Source: Shewanella waksmanii ATCC BAA-643 (lineage in GTDB: Bacteria; Pseudomonadota; Gammaproteobacteria; Enterobacterales; Shewanellaceae). Taken from it: 64,000 bases of DNA. The position numbers and the translations under genes are program-made. Below, in pieces: positions 36,942 through 45,606 of this stretch. A model generated the notes under the pieces. It saw only the letters and a list, made by a program, of their open reading frames with translations, searched no databases and was not told the DNA's origin. Position 1 is the stretch's first letter; each line of letters begins with the position of its first letter. The DNA is taken from positions 186,001 through 250,000 of the forward strand of contig NZ_JAEH01000001.1 in NCBI RefSeq assembly GCF_000518805.1. The letters run 5' to 3'.

Positions 36942-37637
36942 CTAACCTTTAACGCGATAGTCTCCTGTGGTGGTCAGAGTAACGACCACTGCTTTGTCGG
37001 TTTTGTTTTTCCAATACCATCCATGAGAGCCAGCAAACGGTGTGGTCAACGACCCCTTCATCTCTTTGGCTGTGGTGAGTGAAAAGCTCTCATAATAACC
37101 GGTTTTATCTCCCTGAGGCTCGCCATGAAAATCGAAATACAGTGCTGCACTATCACTGCGCCACTGGTAAGTTAAATGCATCCCTGCATCCATCAACAAC
37201 TTATATTCCAAGCCTTTACCTGCAGCAATAGTAATATTGACTGTATCGGTGCGTACCCCAGTTGTTTGCCGCGCTGCTTTGATGTCCGCCACACTAGGGG
37301 CATCGGCCAAGTGAGTTGCTGGTTTGGCAAACAGTAACGGCGCTTCTTCATTTGCCATCAGCTTTGTCGATGCTGTGGGAGACTGTACCAAGGTACTTGC
37401 TAGCGCGGCGGGTTTGTCTACTTGGGAAGCGGTTGCTGGCTGCTCTTCGGCTTGGGCCAGTTGAGTCAATCCAGCCACTTTTCCAAGGCCAGTTGGGTCG
37501 ATATTGTACTCAGCGGGCAAAATGGCCACCAGCAACACAACTATGGCCACCAAAAGGGCAATGATACTGGCTTTGATTAGCGTTGCGGTTGTGTGTACCG
37601 GGATGTGAGAGTGTTGTTCTTGGTGTATCGAATTCAT
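36942..37637 (-). CDS. Single-helix membrane-anchored protein of a HupE-type cluster
   Basis: A 231-residue protein with a His-containing cytosolic N-terminus (HQEQHSHIPVH), one membrane helix (about residues 25-45) and a large C-terminal part outside the cytosol containing YKLLMDAGMHLTYQWRSD and FAGSHGWYWKNKTDKAVVV. This layout is that of proteins usually labelled transmembrane anchor protein beside HupE/UreJ genes in Pseudomonas and Shewanella. It lies 30 bases downstream of the HupE-like gene and is likely cotranscribed. Function is not known; metal handling is inferred from context. Confidence 0.7.
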   Translation of the reverse strand: MNSIHQEQHSHIPVHTTATLIKASIIALLVAIVVLLVAILPAEYNIDPTGLGKVAGLTQLAQAEEQPATASQVDKPAALASTLVQSPTASTKLMANEEAPLLFAKPATHLADAPSVADIKAARQTTGVRTDTVNITIAAGKGLEYKLLMDAGMHLTYQWRSDSAALYFDFHGEPQGDKTGYYESFSLTTAKEMKGSLTTPFAGSHGWYWKNKTDKAVVVTLTTTGDYRVKG

Positions 37638-37667
37638 AATATTATCCTTTGCAAATTGCTTGTTAGC

Positions 37668-38363
37668 TTAGTTCAGTAGATAGCCGGTTAGCTGAAAGCC
37701 CACCAACATCAAGCCGCAACTCATCAGTAGCGTGTTAGTCGCCACAGAAAAAGTCAGGTAACTGCGATGGCGACGCCAAAAACTCATGCCAATGAGCACC
37801 ACAGCCAACACTAAAAACTGGCCAATTTCGACACCGAGATTGAAAGCGAGAATATTGCTCACCAGCCCCTGTTGCGGCAAATGAAACTCTTGAATTTTGG
37901 TTGCCAAGCCAAACCCATGGAACAAGCCAAATATAATGACCGCCAACTTAGTGTTGGGTTGATACCCCAACATTCGCCGGAATCCACCTAAGTTATCAAA
38001 CCCCTTATAGACAATAGAAAAACCAATAATGGCATCAATGAGATAGGCATTAAGCTGCACCTCATTTAACACCCCAAAAAGCAAAGTAATACTGTGGCCG
38101 ACAGTAAATAGGCTCACATACAGCAAGACATCTTTGCCACGAAACAGAAAGAAAATCACCCCCACTAAAAACAGCAGGTGGTCATAACCTGTCACCATGT
38201 GTTTGGCGCCAATATAGATAAATGGCACGATGGCCACGCCTTGGTTGACGGTGAGAAATTGCCCAGTAGTCTCATCGACACCGTGGGCGGCAATGGACCA
38301 TGAGGTCAACAGACACAGCAGCGTCAGCAATGCCATAACGGCAGTCGCTAAAGAACGGCTCAT
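37668..38363 (-). CDS. HupE/UreJ-type membrane protein
   Basis: A 231-residue membrane protein with a signal or first helix and about six more helices. The motif GAKHMVTGYDHLLFLVGVIF (HxxxGxDHLLF) and FGLFHGFGLA carry the conserved histidines and aspartate of the HupE/UreJ_2 family, linked to nickel or cobalt uptake. Histidines HG and EF-type residues near the mature N-terminus may bind metal. It is upstream of a single-helix anchored protein and downstream of a His-rich exported protein in the same direction, forming a likely metal-related operon. Confidence 0.78.
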   Translation of the reverse strand: MSRSLATAVMALLTLLCLLTSWSIAAHGVDETTGQFLTVNQGVAIVPFIYIGAKHMVTGYDHLLFLVGVIFFLFRGKDVLLYVSLFTVGHSITLLFGVLNEVQLNAYLIDAIIGFSIVYKGFDNLGGFRRMLGYQPNTKLAVIIFGLFHGFGLATKIQEFHLPQQGLVSNILAFNLGVEIGQFLVLAVVLIGMSFWRRHRSYLTFSVATNTLLMSCGLMLVGFQLTGYLLN

Positions 38364-38451
38364 AAATTTAATACTCCAATTAGTCTATGCCGTGTTAGGC
38401 ATAGCAATATCTTGCAGATAGAACCTAGGGTTCTAGCTATCGAAAATAGAT

Positions 38452-38898
38452 TTAAACTAATTGGATAAAAGGCGGACGAACGGGCGGCGGGTCGCGACGA
38501 TAATGCTGGGCTACATCGACAATTTTTATTATGTCGATTTGGGCAAACAAACTGACAAACTGCACTTCCATCGGTGGATGTGATGGCATGTGAGAGTGGT
38601 TTTGGTGCTCATGTTCTATCTGTTCACCGGCAGCATCTAACGTTTTAGTGGTAAAGTCTGCCAAGGTATCGACTGACTGGACAGCATTGAAGGCGATGGG
38701 GTGATGATGTTGAGTATTGTGGCTGTTATCCCGCTCATGGCTGTTATCCCGCTCATGGCTATTGCCTAGCTCATGGCTGTGATGATGGCTAATTTCGCTG
38801 CCTAGCGGGTGCTCACCACTGGGATACTGCAATGACAATTTCATTCCCGTCGCCAGTAATTGGCACAACAATACCACTAACAATAACGTTAGCATCAT
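38452..38898 (-). CDS. Histidine-rich exported or anchored protein
   Basis: A 148-residue protein with an N-terminal hydrophobic segment (MMLTLLLVVLLCQLLATGM) and a mature part with many histidines, including ISHHHSHELGNSHE, NTQHHHP and HEHQNHSHMPSHPP. An 18-bp tandem repeat codes SHERDN copies (about residues 50-62). Such His-rich stretches typically bind nickel, zinc, cobalt or copper. No family is recognised. It is the first of three leftward genes with the HupE-like protein, so a periplasmic metal-buffer role is plausible but inferred. Confidence 0.65.
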   Translation of the reverse strand: MMLTLLLVVLLCQLLATGMKLSLQYPSGEHPLGSEISHHHSHELGNSHERDNSHERDNSHNTQHHHPIAFNAVQSVDTLADFTTKTLDAAGEQIEHEHQNHSHMPSHPPMEVQFVSLFAQIDIIKIVDVAQHYRRDPPPVRPPFIQLV

Positions 38899-39066
38899 CG
38901 TTGATCTCTTTGACCGAAATTCTCGGTTAGATTGCCTTAGGGACGTTATGATAAATACCTACAAAAATGAATTTGACGTCGAACATGCGAGCCAAGATTA
39001 AAACAGATAATTAACTTAACTACTAGTTACTAAACAAAGATTCATCGAATGCTTAATAACAAAAAA

Positions 39067-39098
39067 GCCACTGACTAGCGACAGCGCAAGTCGGTGGC
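39067..39098 (-). terminator. Terminator after the Old Yellow Enzyme gene
   Basis: On the minus strand GCCACCGACT and AGTCAGTGGC form a 10-bp stem (one mismatch/wobble) followed by TTTTTTG. It is 52 bases beyond the stop codon of the gene at 39150. Confidence 0.82.
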
Positions 39099-39149
39099 AA
39101 AGGGTTGATGATGAGGATCAACGAGGTGAAAAAACCATTCAATCAAACA

Positions 39150-40205
39150 TTAAACCAGTGAAGTCAGCATCTCTTCGCTATAACTAACCACTGGCAAACC
39201 TTGCTCTATTCGCTCAACGTAATCAGGGTTGGCAATAAACGGCCGGCCAATAGCCAACAAATCAAACTGGTTATTGGCAATAGCGGCAGCGCCTGTTTCA
39301 GCACTGTAGCTGCCCACACCCATTAAGGTATTTGCATAGTGTTTACGCACATAACTAGACGCACTACCGTCTAAATAGTCAAACTCCATCGCATCATCAA
39401 AAATACCAATGTGTAGATATGCCAAGTTACGTTGCTCTAACTCAGGAAGTAAGTAGTCGAATACCTCGCGGTCGCGGCTATCACCACTCATATTAAAATA
39501 CGCGCCCGGCGATACTCGCAGTGCCGTCCTATCGGCACCAATTCGCTCACAAATAGCGTCAACCACAGCAAGAGGGAAACGCGCCATGTTGGCTGGTGTA
39601 ACCCCATATTCGTCTTCTCGACGATTGCTGTCATGATGCAAAAACTGATCAATTAAATAGCCATTGGCACCATGAATCTCGACACCGTCAAACCCAGCAT
39701 CTATGGCATTTGCTGCAGCTTGAGAATAATCAGCCACTAACTGAGCAATTTGTTCATGACTAACTGGTGTAGGGGTTTGATAAGTTAACTCACGCATGCG
39801 CGGCACACTGCCTTCCACTGCGACTGCCGAAGGTGCCATAACCGCATCATAACCGGTGACATCTTGATAAAAGTGCGGGTGAGCCACACGACCTGTGTGC
39901 CAAAGTTGAGCAAATATCTTACCGCCTCCAGCATGAACCGCGTCAGTCACTTGACGCCAACCTTGAATTTGCTGCGGGGTGAACAAACCAGGAGTATTGG
40001 GATATCCCTGCGCATCTGGGCGGATCACCACCGCTTCAGAAATAATCAGTCCAGCCTGTGCACGGCGACCGTAATAAGCGGCCATTGCTGCTGTCGGCAC
40101 CAAATCATCATCGGCCATGCAGCGAGTCAGTGGTGCCATCACAATTTTATTGTTAAGCGTTAAGGTGTCATTGAGTTGGTATGAATCAAATAGTTGCTGC
40201 GTCAT
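39150..40205 (-). CDS. Old Yellow Enzyme family alkene reductase (NemA-like)
   Basis: A 351-residue FMN-dependent NAD(P)H:flavin oxidoreductase. Motifs: NKIVMAPLTRCMADDD, FAQLWHTGRVAHP, the substrate-binding GVEIHGANGYLIDQFLHHDSN (H and N at the active site), NRREDEYG, and LLAIGRPFIANPD near the end. The family reduces activated alkenes and nitro compounds and handles reactive electrophiles. The ATG at 40205 is preferred, with AAGGGA upstream; a longer frame to 40232 would begin within the operator. A divergent TetR with repeated palindromes between is a NemR-NemA-type arrangement. Confidence 0.9.
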   Translation of the reverse strand: MTQQLFDSYQLNDTLTLNNKIVMAPLTRCMADDDLVPTAAMAAYYGRRAQAGLIISEAVVIRPDAQGYPNTPGLFTPQQIQGWRQVTDAVHAGGGKIFAQLWHTGRVAHPHFYQDVTGYDAVMAPSAVAVEGSVPRMRELTYQTPTPVSHEQIAQLVADYSQAAANAIDAGFDGVEIHGANGYLIDQFLHHDSNRREDEYGVTPANMARFPLAVVDAICERIGADRTALRVSPGAYFNMSGDSRDREVFDYLLPELEQRNLAYLHIGIFDDAMEFDYLDGSASSYVRKHYANTLMGVGSYSAETGAAAIANNQFDLLAIGRPFIANPDYVERIEQGLPVVSYSEEMLTSLV

Positions 40206-40219
40206 GGTGCTGTCCCTTT

Positions 40220-40287
40220 CTTGAATATTCATTCAAGATAAACTTACTTGAATGATCATTCAAGTACTTTTTGAACAAACATTCAAA
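40220..40287. promoter_or_regulatory. Three operator-like palindromes in the nemA-like/tetR region
   Basis: CTTGAATATTCATTCAAG (40220-40237), the 20-bp perfect palindrome ACTTGAATGATCATTCAAGT (40246-40265) and TTTGAACAAACATTCAAA (40270-40287) share TTGAA..TTCAA arms. All lie in the 130-base divergent region, so the TetR can repress both genes here. Confidence 0.85.
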
Positions 40288-40335
40288 ATTAAGTACAATC
40301 GCCTTTAAGCCACCATAGGAAGCCAACATAAATTT

Positions 40336-40923
40336 ATGCGCCAAGCCGAATTTGATAGACAGCAAGTGTTGCGTTCAGCAATGACCGCGTTCTTAGCTAA
40401 AGGTTATAGCAAGACCAGCATGCAAGACCTCACTAAAGCAACGGGGTTACACCCTGGTTCTATCTACTGCGCATTTGAAAATAAGCGTGGTTTGCTGCTG
40501 GCGTCATTGGAGCAATACCGCCTCGACAGAAATAGCGAATTTGAACAGTTTTTTGATGCGGATAACAAGGCGATTATTAATCTAAAACACTACCTCGATT
40601 TCATTGTGAGTCAGTGCCTTAGCTGTGACACTAATCAGGCGTGTTTACTCACCAAAGCGTTGAATGAAATTGCCGAGCAAGATGAAGAAGTCCAACAGGT
40701 TATCTGCTCACATCTCACCACGTGGCAACAGGCAATCGCAGCGCAAATCGCCTTGGCTCAGTCGCAAGGGGACATAAGCCCAAGCAAAGATACTGAACAT
40801 CTGGGTCGCTATATTGTGATGGGAATATATGGCTTACGCACCTTTGCCCACACACACCCTAAGGCTTGCGAGCTCGAGCAACTGGCCGACCAGTTGCTCA
40901 AGGATATTTGCGCCAATCGTTAG
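40336..40923 (+). CDS. TetR-family regulator (NemR-like) beside the Old Yellow Enzyme
   Basis: A 195-residue TetR regulator with a helix-turn-helix in SMQDLTKATGLHPGSIYCAF. The ligand domain has cysteines in SQCLSCDTNQACLL, which could sense electrophiles as NemR does through cysteine modification; this is inference. It diverges from the reductase gene with three related palindromes between, the expected autorepressor arrangement. It converges with a UspA gene, only two bases separating the stop codons. Confidence 0.85.
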   Translation: MRQAEFDRQQVLRSAMTAFLAKGYSKTSMQDLTKATGLHPGSIYCAFENKRGLLLASLEQYRLDRNSEFEQFFDADNKAIINLKHYLDFIVSQCLSCDTNQACLLTKALNEIAEQDEEVQQVICSHLTTWQQAIAAQIALAQSQGDISPSKDTEHLGRYIVMGIYGLRTFAHTHPKACELEQLADQLLKDICANR

Positions 40924-40925
40924 AC

Positions 40926-41357
40926 TTATTTGACAACCAATACTGGGCAAGCCGCTCGGTTAGCCACAGCTTCAGCCACATTGTTATGTAAAAAATGAGA
41001 TAGTCCACTGCGGCCATGGCTTGCCATCACTATCATACCCGCTTTGCTGTCCACCGCTTCGTTGATGATCTGCTCAGCAGGATCGCCGCGGCGTACCACT
41101 GTTTCTATGGTGAGTTCACTATCGAGTTGTGCCAGCAGCTGCTGCATTTTTTCAGCTGCTTCCGCTTCCATGCTTTGCGCTAGCTCTTCTGGGGTTATTG
41201 CCAATATCTGAAAACCTTCATCACCGATTGGCTGCTCAACGACGTGCAGCAGTCTAAAACCTACTTGATAAAAGTTTGCCATTTCAACCGCATACCTTAG
41301 TGCATGTGATGCAGTTTCTGAAAAGTCAGTAGGACATAGTATTTGACCTGTACGCAT
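40926..41357 (-). CDS. Universal stress protein (UspA family)
   Basis: A 143-residue UspA-fold protein. The start MRTGQILCPTDFSETASHALRYA and the C-terminal ATP-binding pattern VMASHGRSGLSHFLHNNVAEAV (Gx2Gx9G(S/T)-like, G-R-S-G present) are typical; the final strand is CPVLVVK. UspA proteins accumulate under starvation and other stress. The gene stands alone, convergent with tetR. The 232 bases to the next gene hold only the operator noted at 41538. Confidence 0.9.
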   Translation of the reverse strand: MRTGQILCPTDFSETASHALRYAVEMANFYQVGFRLLHVVEQPIGDEGFQILAITPEELAQSMEAEAAEKMQQLLAQLDSELTIETVVRRGDPAEQIINEAVDSKAGMIVMASHGRSGLSHFLHNNVAEAVANRAACPVLVVK

Positions 41358-41537
41358 AACAACCTCCTAGACCATAGTGGTTTGATTGCTAGAGTTTCCG
41401 CCGTCTCCCCCAGACAGTACTCTTTGATTCAATGTAATTGTAGCCGATATAAGTGACAAAATTATGATCTTGGCGCATAAAATTAGTGCAAATTGATCTA
41501 AATTTGACCACAAGCTATTTGTCGCTTAATATAAACC

Positions 41538-41558
41538 GACTAACTAGTCAGTCTAGTC
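41538..41558. promoter_or_regulatory. Operator-like palindrome upstream of aldehyde dehydrogenase gene
   Basis: GACTAACTAGTCAGTCTAGTC has the arms GACTA / TAGTC with further internal symmetry. It lies 32 bases before the dehydrogenase start and is a plausible site for the TetR encoded just downstream. Confidence 0.6.
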
Positions 41559-41589
41559 AATATTGGTTATAAGATTTTCAGGAGATGCT

Positions 41590-43008
41590 ATGAATATGCC
41601 CGTTGAAGCTCAACAAACCTTAACCGCTATTTTGCAGAGCCAACGTCAAGCATTTCAAGCTGACCCAGCGCCGCAATACTCGCAGCGTGTCGCTCAACTT
41701 CAAGCGCTAAAGCAGGCGCTGATTGCCCATCAAGACAAACTCACCAACGCACTCAAACAAGACTATGGTCACCGGTCGGTGGATGACAGCATGATTTCCG
41801 ACATCATGCCCTGCATCAATAACATTAACTACAGTCTTAAACATCTTAAAAAGTGGATGCAACCTAGCCGTCGCCATGCCGGCTTGCTGCTGGCACCTGC
41901 AAAAATAAAGGTTCAGTATCAACCAGTTGGAGTAGTAGGAATTATTGTGCCGTGGAATTTCCCGGTCATGCTTTCAGTGGGCCCGTTAATCACTGCTATT
42001 GCAGCCGGCAACCGAGCCATGTTGAAGCTGTCTGAATTTACACCGCAAACCAACAAAGCACTCATCGCAATGCTCGAAGAAGTGTTTGAGCAAGATAGCG
42101 TGGCGGTAATTGAAGGTGAAGCCGATGTTGCTGCGGCATTTTCAGCGCTGCCGTTCGATCACTTGTTATTTACTGGCTCAACCACCGTAGGCCGTCACGT
42201 AATGCGCTCTGCCGCAGATAACCTCACTCCGGTCACGTTAGAGCTTGGGGGCAAATCACCGGTGATAGTCGCCGAAGATATGCCGATAGCGACAGCGGTG
42301 GAACGCTTGATTTATGGTAAGTGCCTCAATGCGGGACAAATCTGTGTCGCACCAGACTATGTACTGGTGCCACGAGGAAAAACGGCAAGTTTTATTGCAG
42401 CCTACCAAGCCAAATTTACCAGCATGTATGGCCAAGTCGCTAATAATGACGATTACGGCGCCATTATCAATCAACGCCAGTTTGATAGACTGCAAGCGGT
42501 ACTGCAAGATGCGAAAGACAAAGGCGCGACGGTGGTCGCAGCGAGCAATGAAACTCAAAGCGCCGTTCACCGAAAAATGCCCACCCAACTTATCAGTGGT
42601 GTCAATGATGACATGTTGGTGATGCAAGATGAGATCTTTGGCCCGATACTGCCAATTATCGAGTACGACGGTCTACCTCAAGCCATTGAATATGTAAATC
42701 AACGCCCACGACCGCTGGCTTTATATATCATGAGTTTCGATTCTGGGGTACAGCAACAGATCCTCAACCAAACTCATTCCGGCGGCGTATGTATCAATGA
42801 TGCCATATTTCATGTGGCTGCTGACGATGCGCCATTTGGCGGGATCGGTCCGTCAGGTATGGGGCATTATCATGGTAAAGAAGGTTTCCTCACCATGAGC
42901 CATGCCAAAACCATTTTACAACGCGGTAAGCTCAATACAGGTAAGATAGTTCATCCACCTTATGGCAATAAACTGCAACAAATGTTGATGAAGTTTTTCG
43001 TGCGCTAA
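41590..43008 (+). CDS. Aldehyde dehydrogenase (coniferyl-aldehyde type)
   Basis: A 472-residue NAD(P)-dependent aldehyde dehydrogenase. Active-site blocks are IIVPWNFPVMLSVGPL, the general-base ELGGKSPVIV (Glu) and NAGQICVAPDYVLVP (catalytic Cys). The short N-terminus and C-terminal ILNQTHSGGVCINDAIFH fit the coniferyl/long-chain aldehyde group that oxidises aromatic or fatty aldehydes. The ATG at 41590 has AGGAG five bases upstream. A TetR gene follows 33 bases downstream, so the two form a small detoxification unit. Confidence 0.88.
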   Translation: MNMPVEAQQTLTAILQSQRQAFQADPAPQYSQRVAQLQALKQALIAHQDKLTNALKQDYGHRSVDDSMISDIMPCINNINYSLKHLKKWMQPSRRHAGLLLAPAKIKVQYQPVGVVGIIVPWNFPVMLSVGPLITAIAAGNRAMLKLSEFTPQTNKALIAMLEEVFEQDSVAVIEGEADVAAAFSALPFDHLLFTGSTTVGRHVMRSAADNLTPVTLELGGKSPVIVAEDMPIATAVERLIYGKCLNAGQICVAPDYVLVPRGKTASFIAAYQAKFTSMYGQVANNDDYGAIINQRQFDRLQAVLQDAKDKGATVVAASNETQSAVHRKMPTQLISGVNDDMLVMQDEIFGPILPIIEYDGLPQAIEYVNQRPRPLALYIMSFDSGVQQQILNQTHSGGVCINDAIFHVAADDAPFGGIGPSGMGHYHGKEGFLTMSHAKTILQRGKLNTGKIVHPPYGNKLQQMLMKFFVR

Positions 43009-43041
43009 GCGCTGTGTCACCGTTAAAGAAGTAAATAAACT

Positions 43042-43617
43042 ATGGCAAAAGATAAAAAACAGGCCTTACTCGATACTGCCCTTGAACTCTTTGTACAGCA
43101 GGGATTTTATGCTACATCTACCGCCTCAATCGCGCGCCAAGCAGGGGTAGCAACAGGGACCTTGTTTCATCATTTTGCATCGAAAGATGCACTGATGAAT
43201 CACTTATATTTGTCAATAAAGCAGCAGTTTGCTGACGCCATGGTCGACAATTTGCAAGCCAGTGGCGATTTACAAGCCGACGCACGAACCTTGTGGCTGG
43301 GTGCCATTGGCTGGGCCATGGAGAACCCGTTAAAGCAGGAGTTTTTTAGTCAATACTCGCTGTCGCCCTCGGTTGCTCACCAGGTTAGAGAGCAAGCTAT
43401 GACAGGTATCTTAAGCTTTATTGAACAGCTGATTAAACAAGGGCAACAGGCAGGATTGTTAGCTAAACACCCATTAGCGCTGATGCGCGAAAGCTGCCAT
43501 GGTCAATATATTGCGACCACGCGGTTTTTCTTAGACAATCCAGAGCTTTGGCAAGATGAACCACACCGCGAAGCTAGCTTTCAACTATTCTGGCAATCAA
43601 TGCGGCCTGTAGCCTGA
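43042..43617 (+). CDS. TetR-family regulator of the aldehyde dehydrogenase unit
   Basis: A 191-residue TetR protein. The helix-turn-helix is TASIARQAGVATGTLFHHFA, and the C-terminal ligand domain is unassigned. It is in the same direction and 33 bases after the aldehyde dehydrogenase, and a palindrome lies before that gene; autorepression of the pair is likely. A bidirectional terminator follows. Confidence 0.87.
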   Translation: MAKDKKQALLDTALELFVQQGFYATSTASIARQAGVATGTLFHHFASKDALMNHLYLSIKQQFADAMVDNLQASGDLQADARTLWLGAIGWAMENPLKQEFFSQYSLSPSVAHQVREQAMTGILSFIEQLIKQGQQAGLLAKHPLALMRESCHGQYIATTRFFLDNPELWQDEPHREASFQLFWQSMRPVA

Positions 43618-43630
43618 AAAGGAACCAATA

Positions 43631-43665
43631 AAAAAGCCCAATGAGCTTGCTCACTGGGCTTTTTT
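43631..43665. terminator. Bidirectional terminator between tetR and csgG
   Basis: AAAAAGCCCA-TGAGC pairs with GCTCA-TGGGCTTTTT around a TT loop (one A/C mismatch), with A-run and T-run at the two sides. It lies between convergent genes. Confidence 0.9.
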
Positions 43666-43683
43666 ACTAATGTTGAGCAACGT

Positions 43684-44484
43684 CTAAGATGACGCGCCTA
43701 AGGTCGATTCTGTTTGCACCTCAGTCGCGGGAGACCAATAACCTAATGCGACACCTTTATCGACGATCTCTGATACCGCTAGCTCAATCGCCTGCAGCAC
43801 ACAAAACTGCACTGGCTCATTGGTGGTGAAACCCACTTCAGCTTCAGCTAAGCGGTTTAAACTGGTGAAACGGATTAGGCCAGCCCGCATCTCCTGAGAA
43901 AACACCCGTTTAGTGGTCGATACCGACATCAGCACCTTACCAGTATGCACATCAACCGCACGCAAATAGATGGTAACCTGATCTTCACGGTACATTTCAG
44001 AGGCGCCAATACCGTAATATTCAACCCCAGCACCGCCGGTATTGATATTGGTTTCATAACTGATAATGCCGCCTTCTAATAACAACCTAGCATTGGTCAA
44101 CTGTGGCACCACTTTGTCGCTGGCCTGTTTTGGCTGTTTCTTACTGATTTTACGCTCCGTGAGCAGATTCTGCAGGCCTTCACGTTCAACGGGAGTAAAC
44201 CATTTGGAATCCAACAGGGTCTGCACCAACATGGATGTCGCCCCTTGCGTCACTGCGGTGGAAAATGAGCTCACATTTTGCTGCGGTTTATACTGCCCTG
44301 TTTGGTCCCTAAAAGAATACACAGCCACAGGAATTGGATACTTAGGCCCTTGTTTAGCCTGCAACGCCTGCATGGTCTCACTCATTGGATTAAGCTCAGC
44401 TTCCTGAATATTTAGCTCTGGTTTTGGCACTAGACTGCAACCACCGAGTAGCAGAGCAATGAACACTAAAATAGATTGTTTCAT
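43684..44484 (-). CDS. csgG: Curli secretion channel lipoprotein CsgG
   Basis: A 266-residue CsgG. It begins with a lipoprotein signal (lipobox LLGGC, Cys16), followed by PIPVAVYSFRDQTGQYKPQ, SSFSTAVTQGATSMLVQ, and LLEGGIISYETN, all conserved CsgG segments. CsgG forms a nonameric outer-membrane pore that secretes curli subunits. It is the last gene of a csgE-csgF-csgG unit, directly after csgF (3 bases). No CsgA or CsgB gene is seen nearby. Confidence 0.93.
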   Translation of the reverse strand: MKQSILVFIALLLGGCSLVPKPELNIQEAELNPMSETMQALQAKQGPKYPIPVAVYSFRDQTGQYKPQQNVSSFSTAVTQGATSMLVQTLLDSKWFTPVEREGLQNLLTERKISKKQPKQASDKVVPQLTNARLLLEGGIISYETNINTGGAGVEYYGIGASEMYREDQVTIYLRAVDVHTGKVLMSVSTTKRVFSQEMRAGLIRFTSLNRLAEAEVGFTTNEPVQFCVLQAIELAVSEIVDKGVALGYWSPATEVQTESTLGASS

Positions 44485-44487
44485 TGG

Positions 44488-44877
44488 TTAGACTCCGTAC
44501 ACAGGCATTTCAATCACGGTGACTTCACCGCTGAGCAGGTTAGTAATGGTCAACATCACCCCATCGCCAATAGTCGCCACCTCAATACGAAAATCGCCAG
44601 TATCATAGATACCATCACTGATCTCGCCATTGGCAACGCCGCGGGTGATGGTGTTCATGATATTACGCTCTAGTGACTCCTTAAAACGGGTGACGAAATC
44701 CTTGTCATTGCTATCGGCACTATTATCATTCTGTGCATTGGCTTTATTTAGTAGGTATGAGCCATTTAGCGGTGAACCACCAAAGCTTGGGTTGATGGGG
44801 GTGTAGACAAGTTCGGTACTTTGGGCACTGATTGAAAAAGCGGTCCCCGCAGCAATGATTAACATCCTGCAATTCAT
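44488..44877 (-). CDS. csgF: Curli assembly protein CsgF
   Basis: A 129-residue CsgF. After a signal peptide ending near SAQS the mature protein starts TELVYTPINPSFGGSPLNGS, the conserved CsgF N-terminus that plugs into CsgG, followed by a helical neck and head domain. It couples secreted subunit to nucleation at the cell surface. It lies between csgE (58-base gap) and csgG. Confidence 0.93.
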   Translation of the reverse strand: MNCRMLIIAAGTAFSISAQSTELVYTPINPSFGGSPLNGSYLLNKANAQNDNSADSNDKDFVTRFKESLERNIMNTITRGVANGEISDGIYDTGDFRIEVATIGDGVMLTITNLLSGEVTVIEMPVYGV

Positions 44878-44935
44878 TTTCTGTCTCTCTAGTTATTTAA
44901 TCCCTGAGATAGCCGTGTTGCACTGACGCTATCTG

Positions 44936-45331
44936 CTAATATCCATCGTCGGCATCCGCAAACTCACCCGTAATCGCATTGGCGCGAACCTGCGCCATAT
45001 AATCAATGGTGAGTAATATGGCTTGTTCGGCACGCTCTTTAATCGGACTTGCACGCCGACCAAAGTGGGTGACATAAAGTGTTTGGCCATTCACTTCAAG
45101 CGTAAGGCGAGTGCCAGCCTGTGGAAAAACGGTTTCGTTTAGGCTAACGTTAAAGCCTTGCGTAAAAGGCAAGTCACGCCAATAACTCGAGTAGTAAAAG
45201 CTAAAATCTTTACCAAAGCGAGTCAGCGTGCGGTCGATAACCAGACCACTGATTTCAATATCGCTCTCTTGCGTGTGGCTCACAGAGCTAAACAATAATA
45301 GCGCTATTATGAGTAATCCTTTGATCATCAT
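44936..45331 (-). CDS. csgE: Curli periplasmic accessory protein CsgE
   Basis: A 131-residue CsgE with a signal peptide (MMIKGLLIIALLLFSSVSHT). The family blocks EISGLVIDRTLTRFGKDFS, YYSSYWRDLP and LYVTHFGRRASPIKERAEQA are present. CsgE caps the CsgG channel from the periplasm and directs CsgA to it. It is the first gene of the leftward csgEFG unit; the 275-base region upstream shows no csgD, csgA or csgB, only a terminator for the next operon. Confidence 0.92.
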   Translation of the reverse strand: MMIKGLLIIALLLFSSVSHTQESDIEISGLVIDRTLTRFGKDFSFYYSSYWRDLPFTQGFNVSLNETVFPQAGTRLTLEVNGQTLYVTHFGRRASPIKERAEQAILLTIDYMAQVRANAITGEFADADDGY

Positions 45332-45537
45332 TCCCTTGCTAACCTTCGTTATGACTATGCCATTTGGGTCCGCTATGGCTGCGGCCTAAAACGAGAAAAA
45401 CCACCTTAACAGCAATCATCTACATTCGTCATGGCAGTAATGAAATTTGCACGATAAACCAGCATTTAGGGCTAGGATAAAGGTAGTAGGTTTAATACCT
45501 TAGGATAATTCTTTTGCATGAAGAGTTAGACGAAAAA

Positions 45538-45568
45538 AGAGACGCTAAACTGCTGATTTAACGTCTCT
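45538..45568 (-). terminator. Terminator after the YeeE-type sulfur operon
   Basis: On the minus strand AGAGACGTTAAA and TTTAGCGTCTCT form a 12-bp stem with one mismatch and a 7-base loop, followed by TTTTT. It is 38 bases beyond the last gene of the unit (stop at 45607). Confidence 0.85.
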
Positions 45569-45606
45569 TACAAAATATTTTTAATAATCAATATGGGTTA
45601 TTTTAC

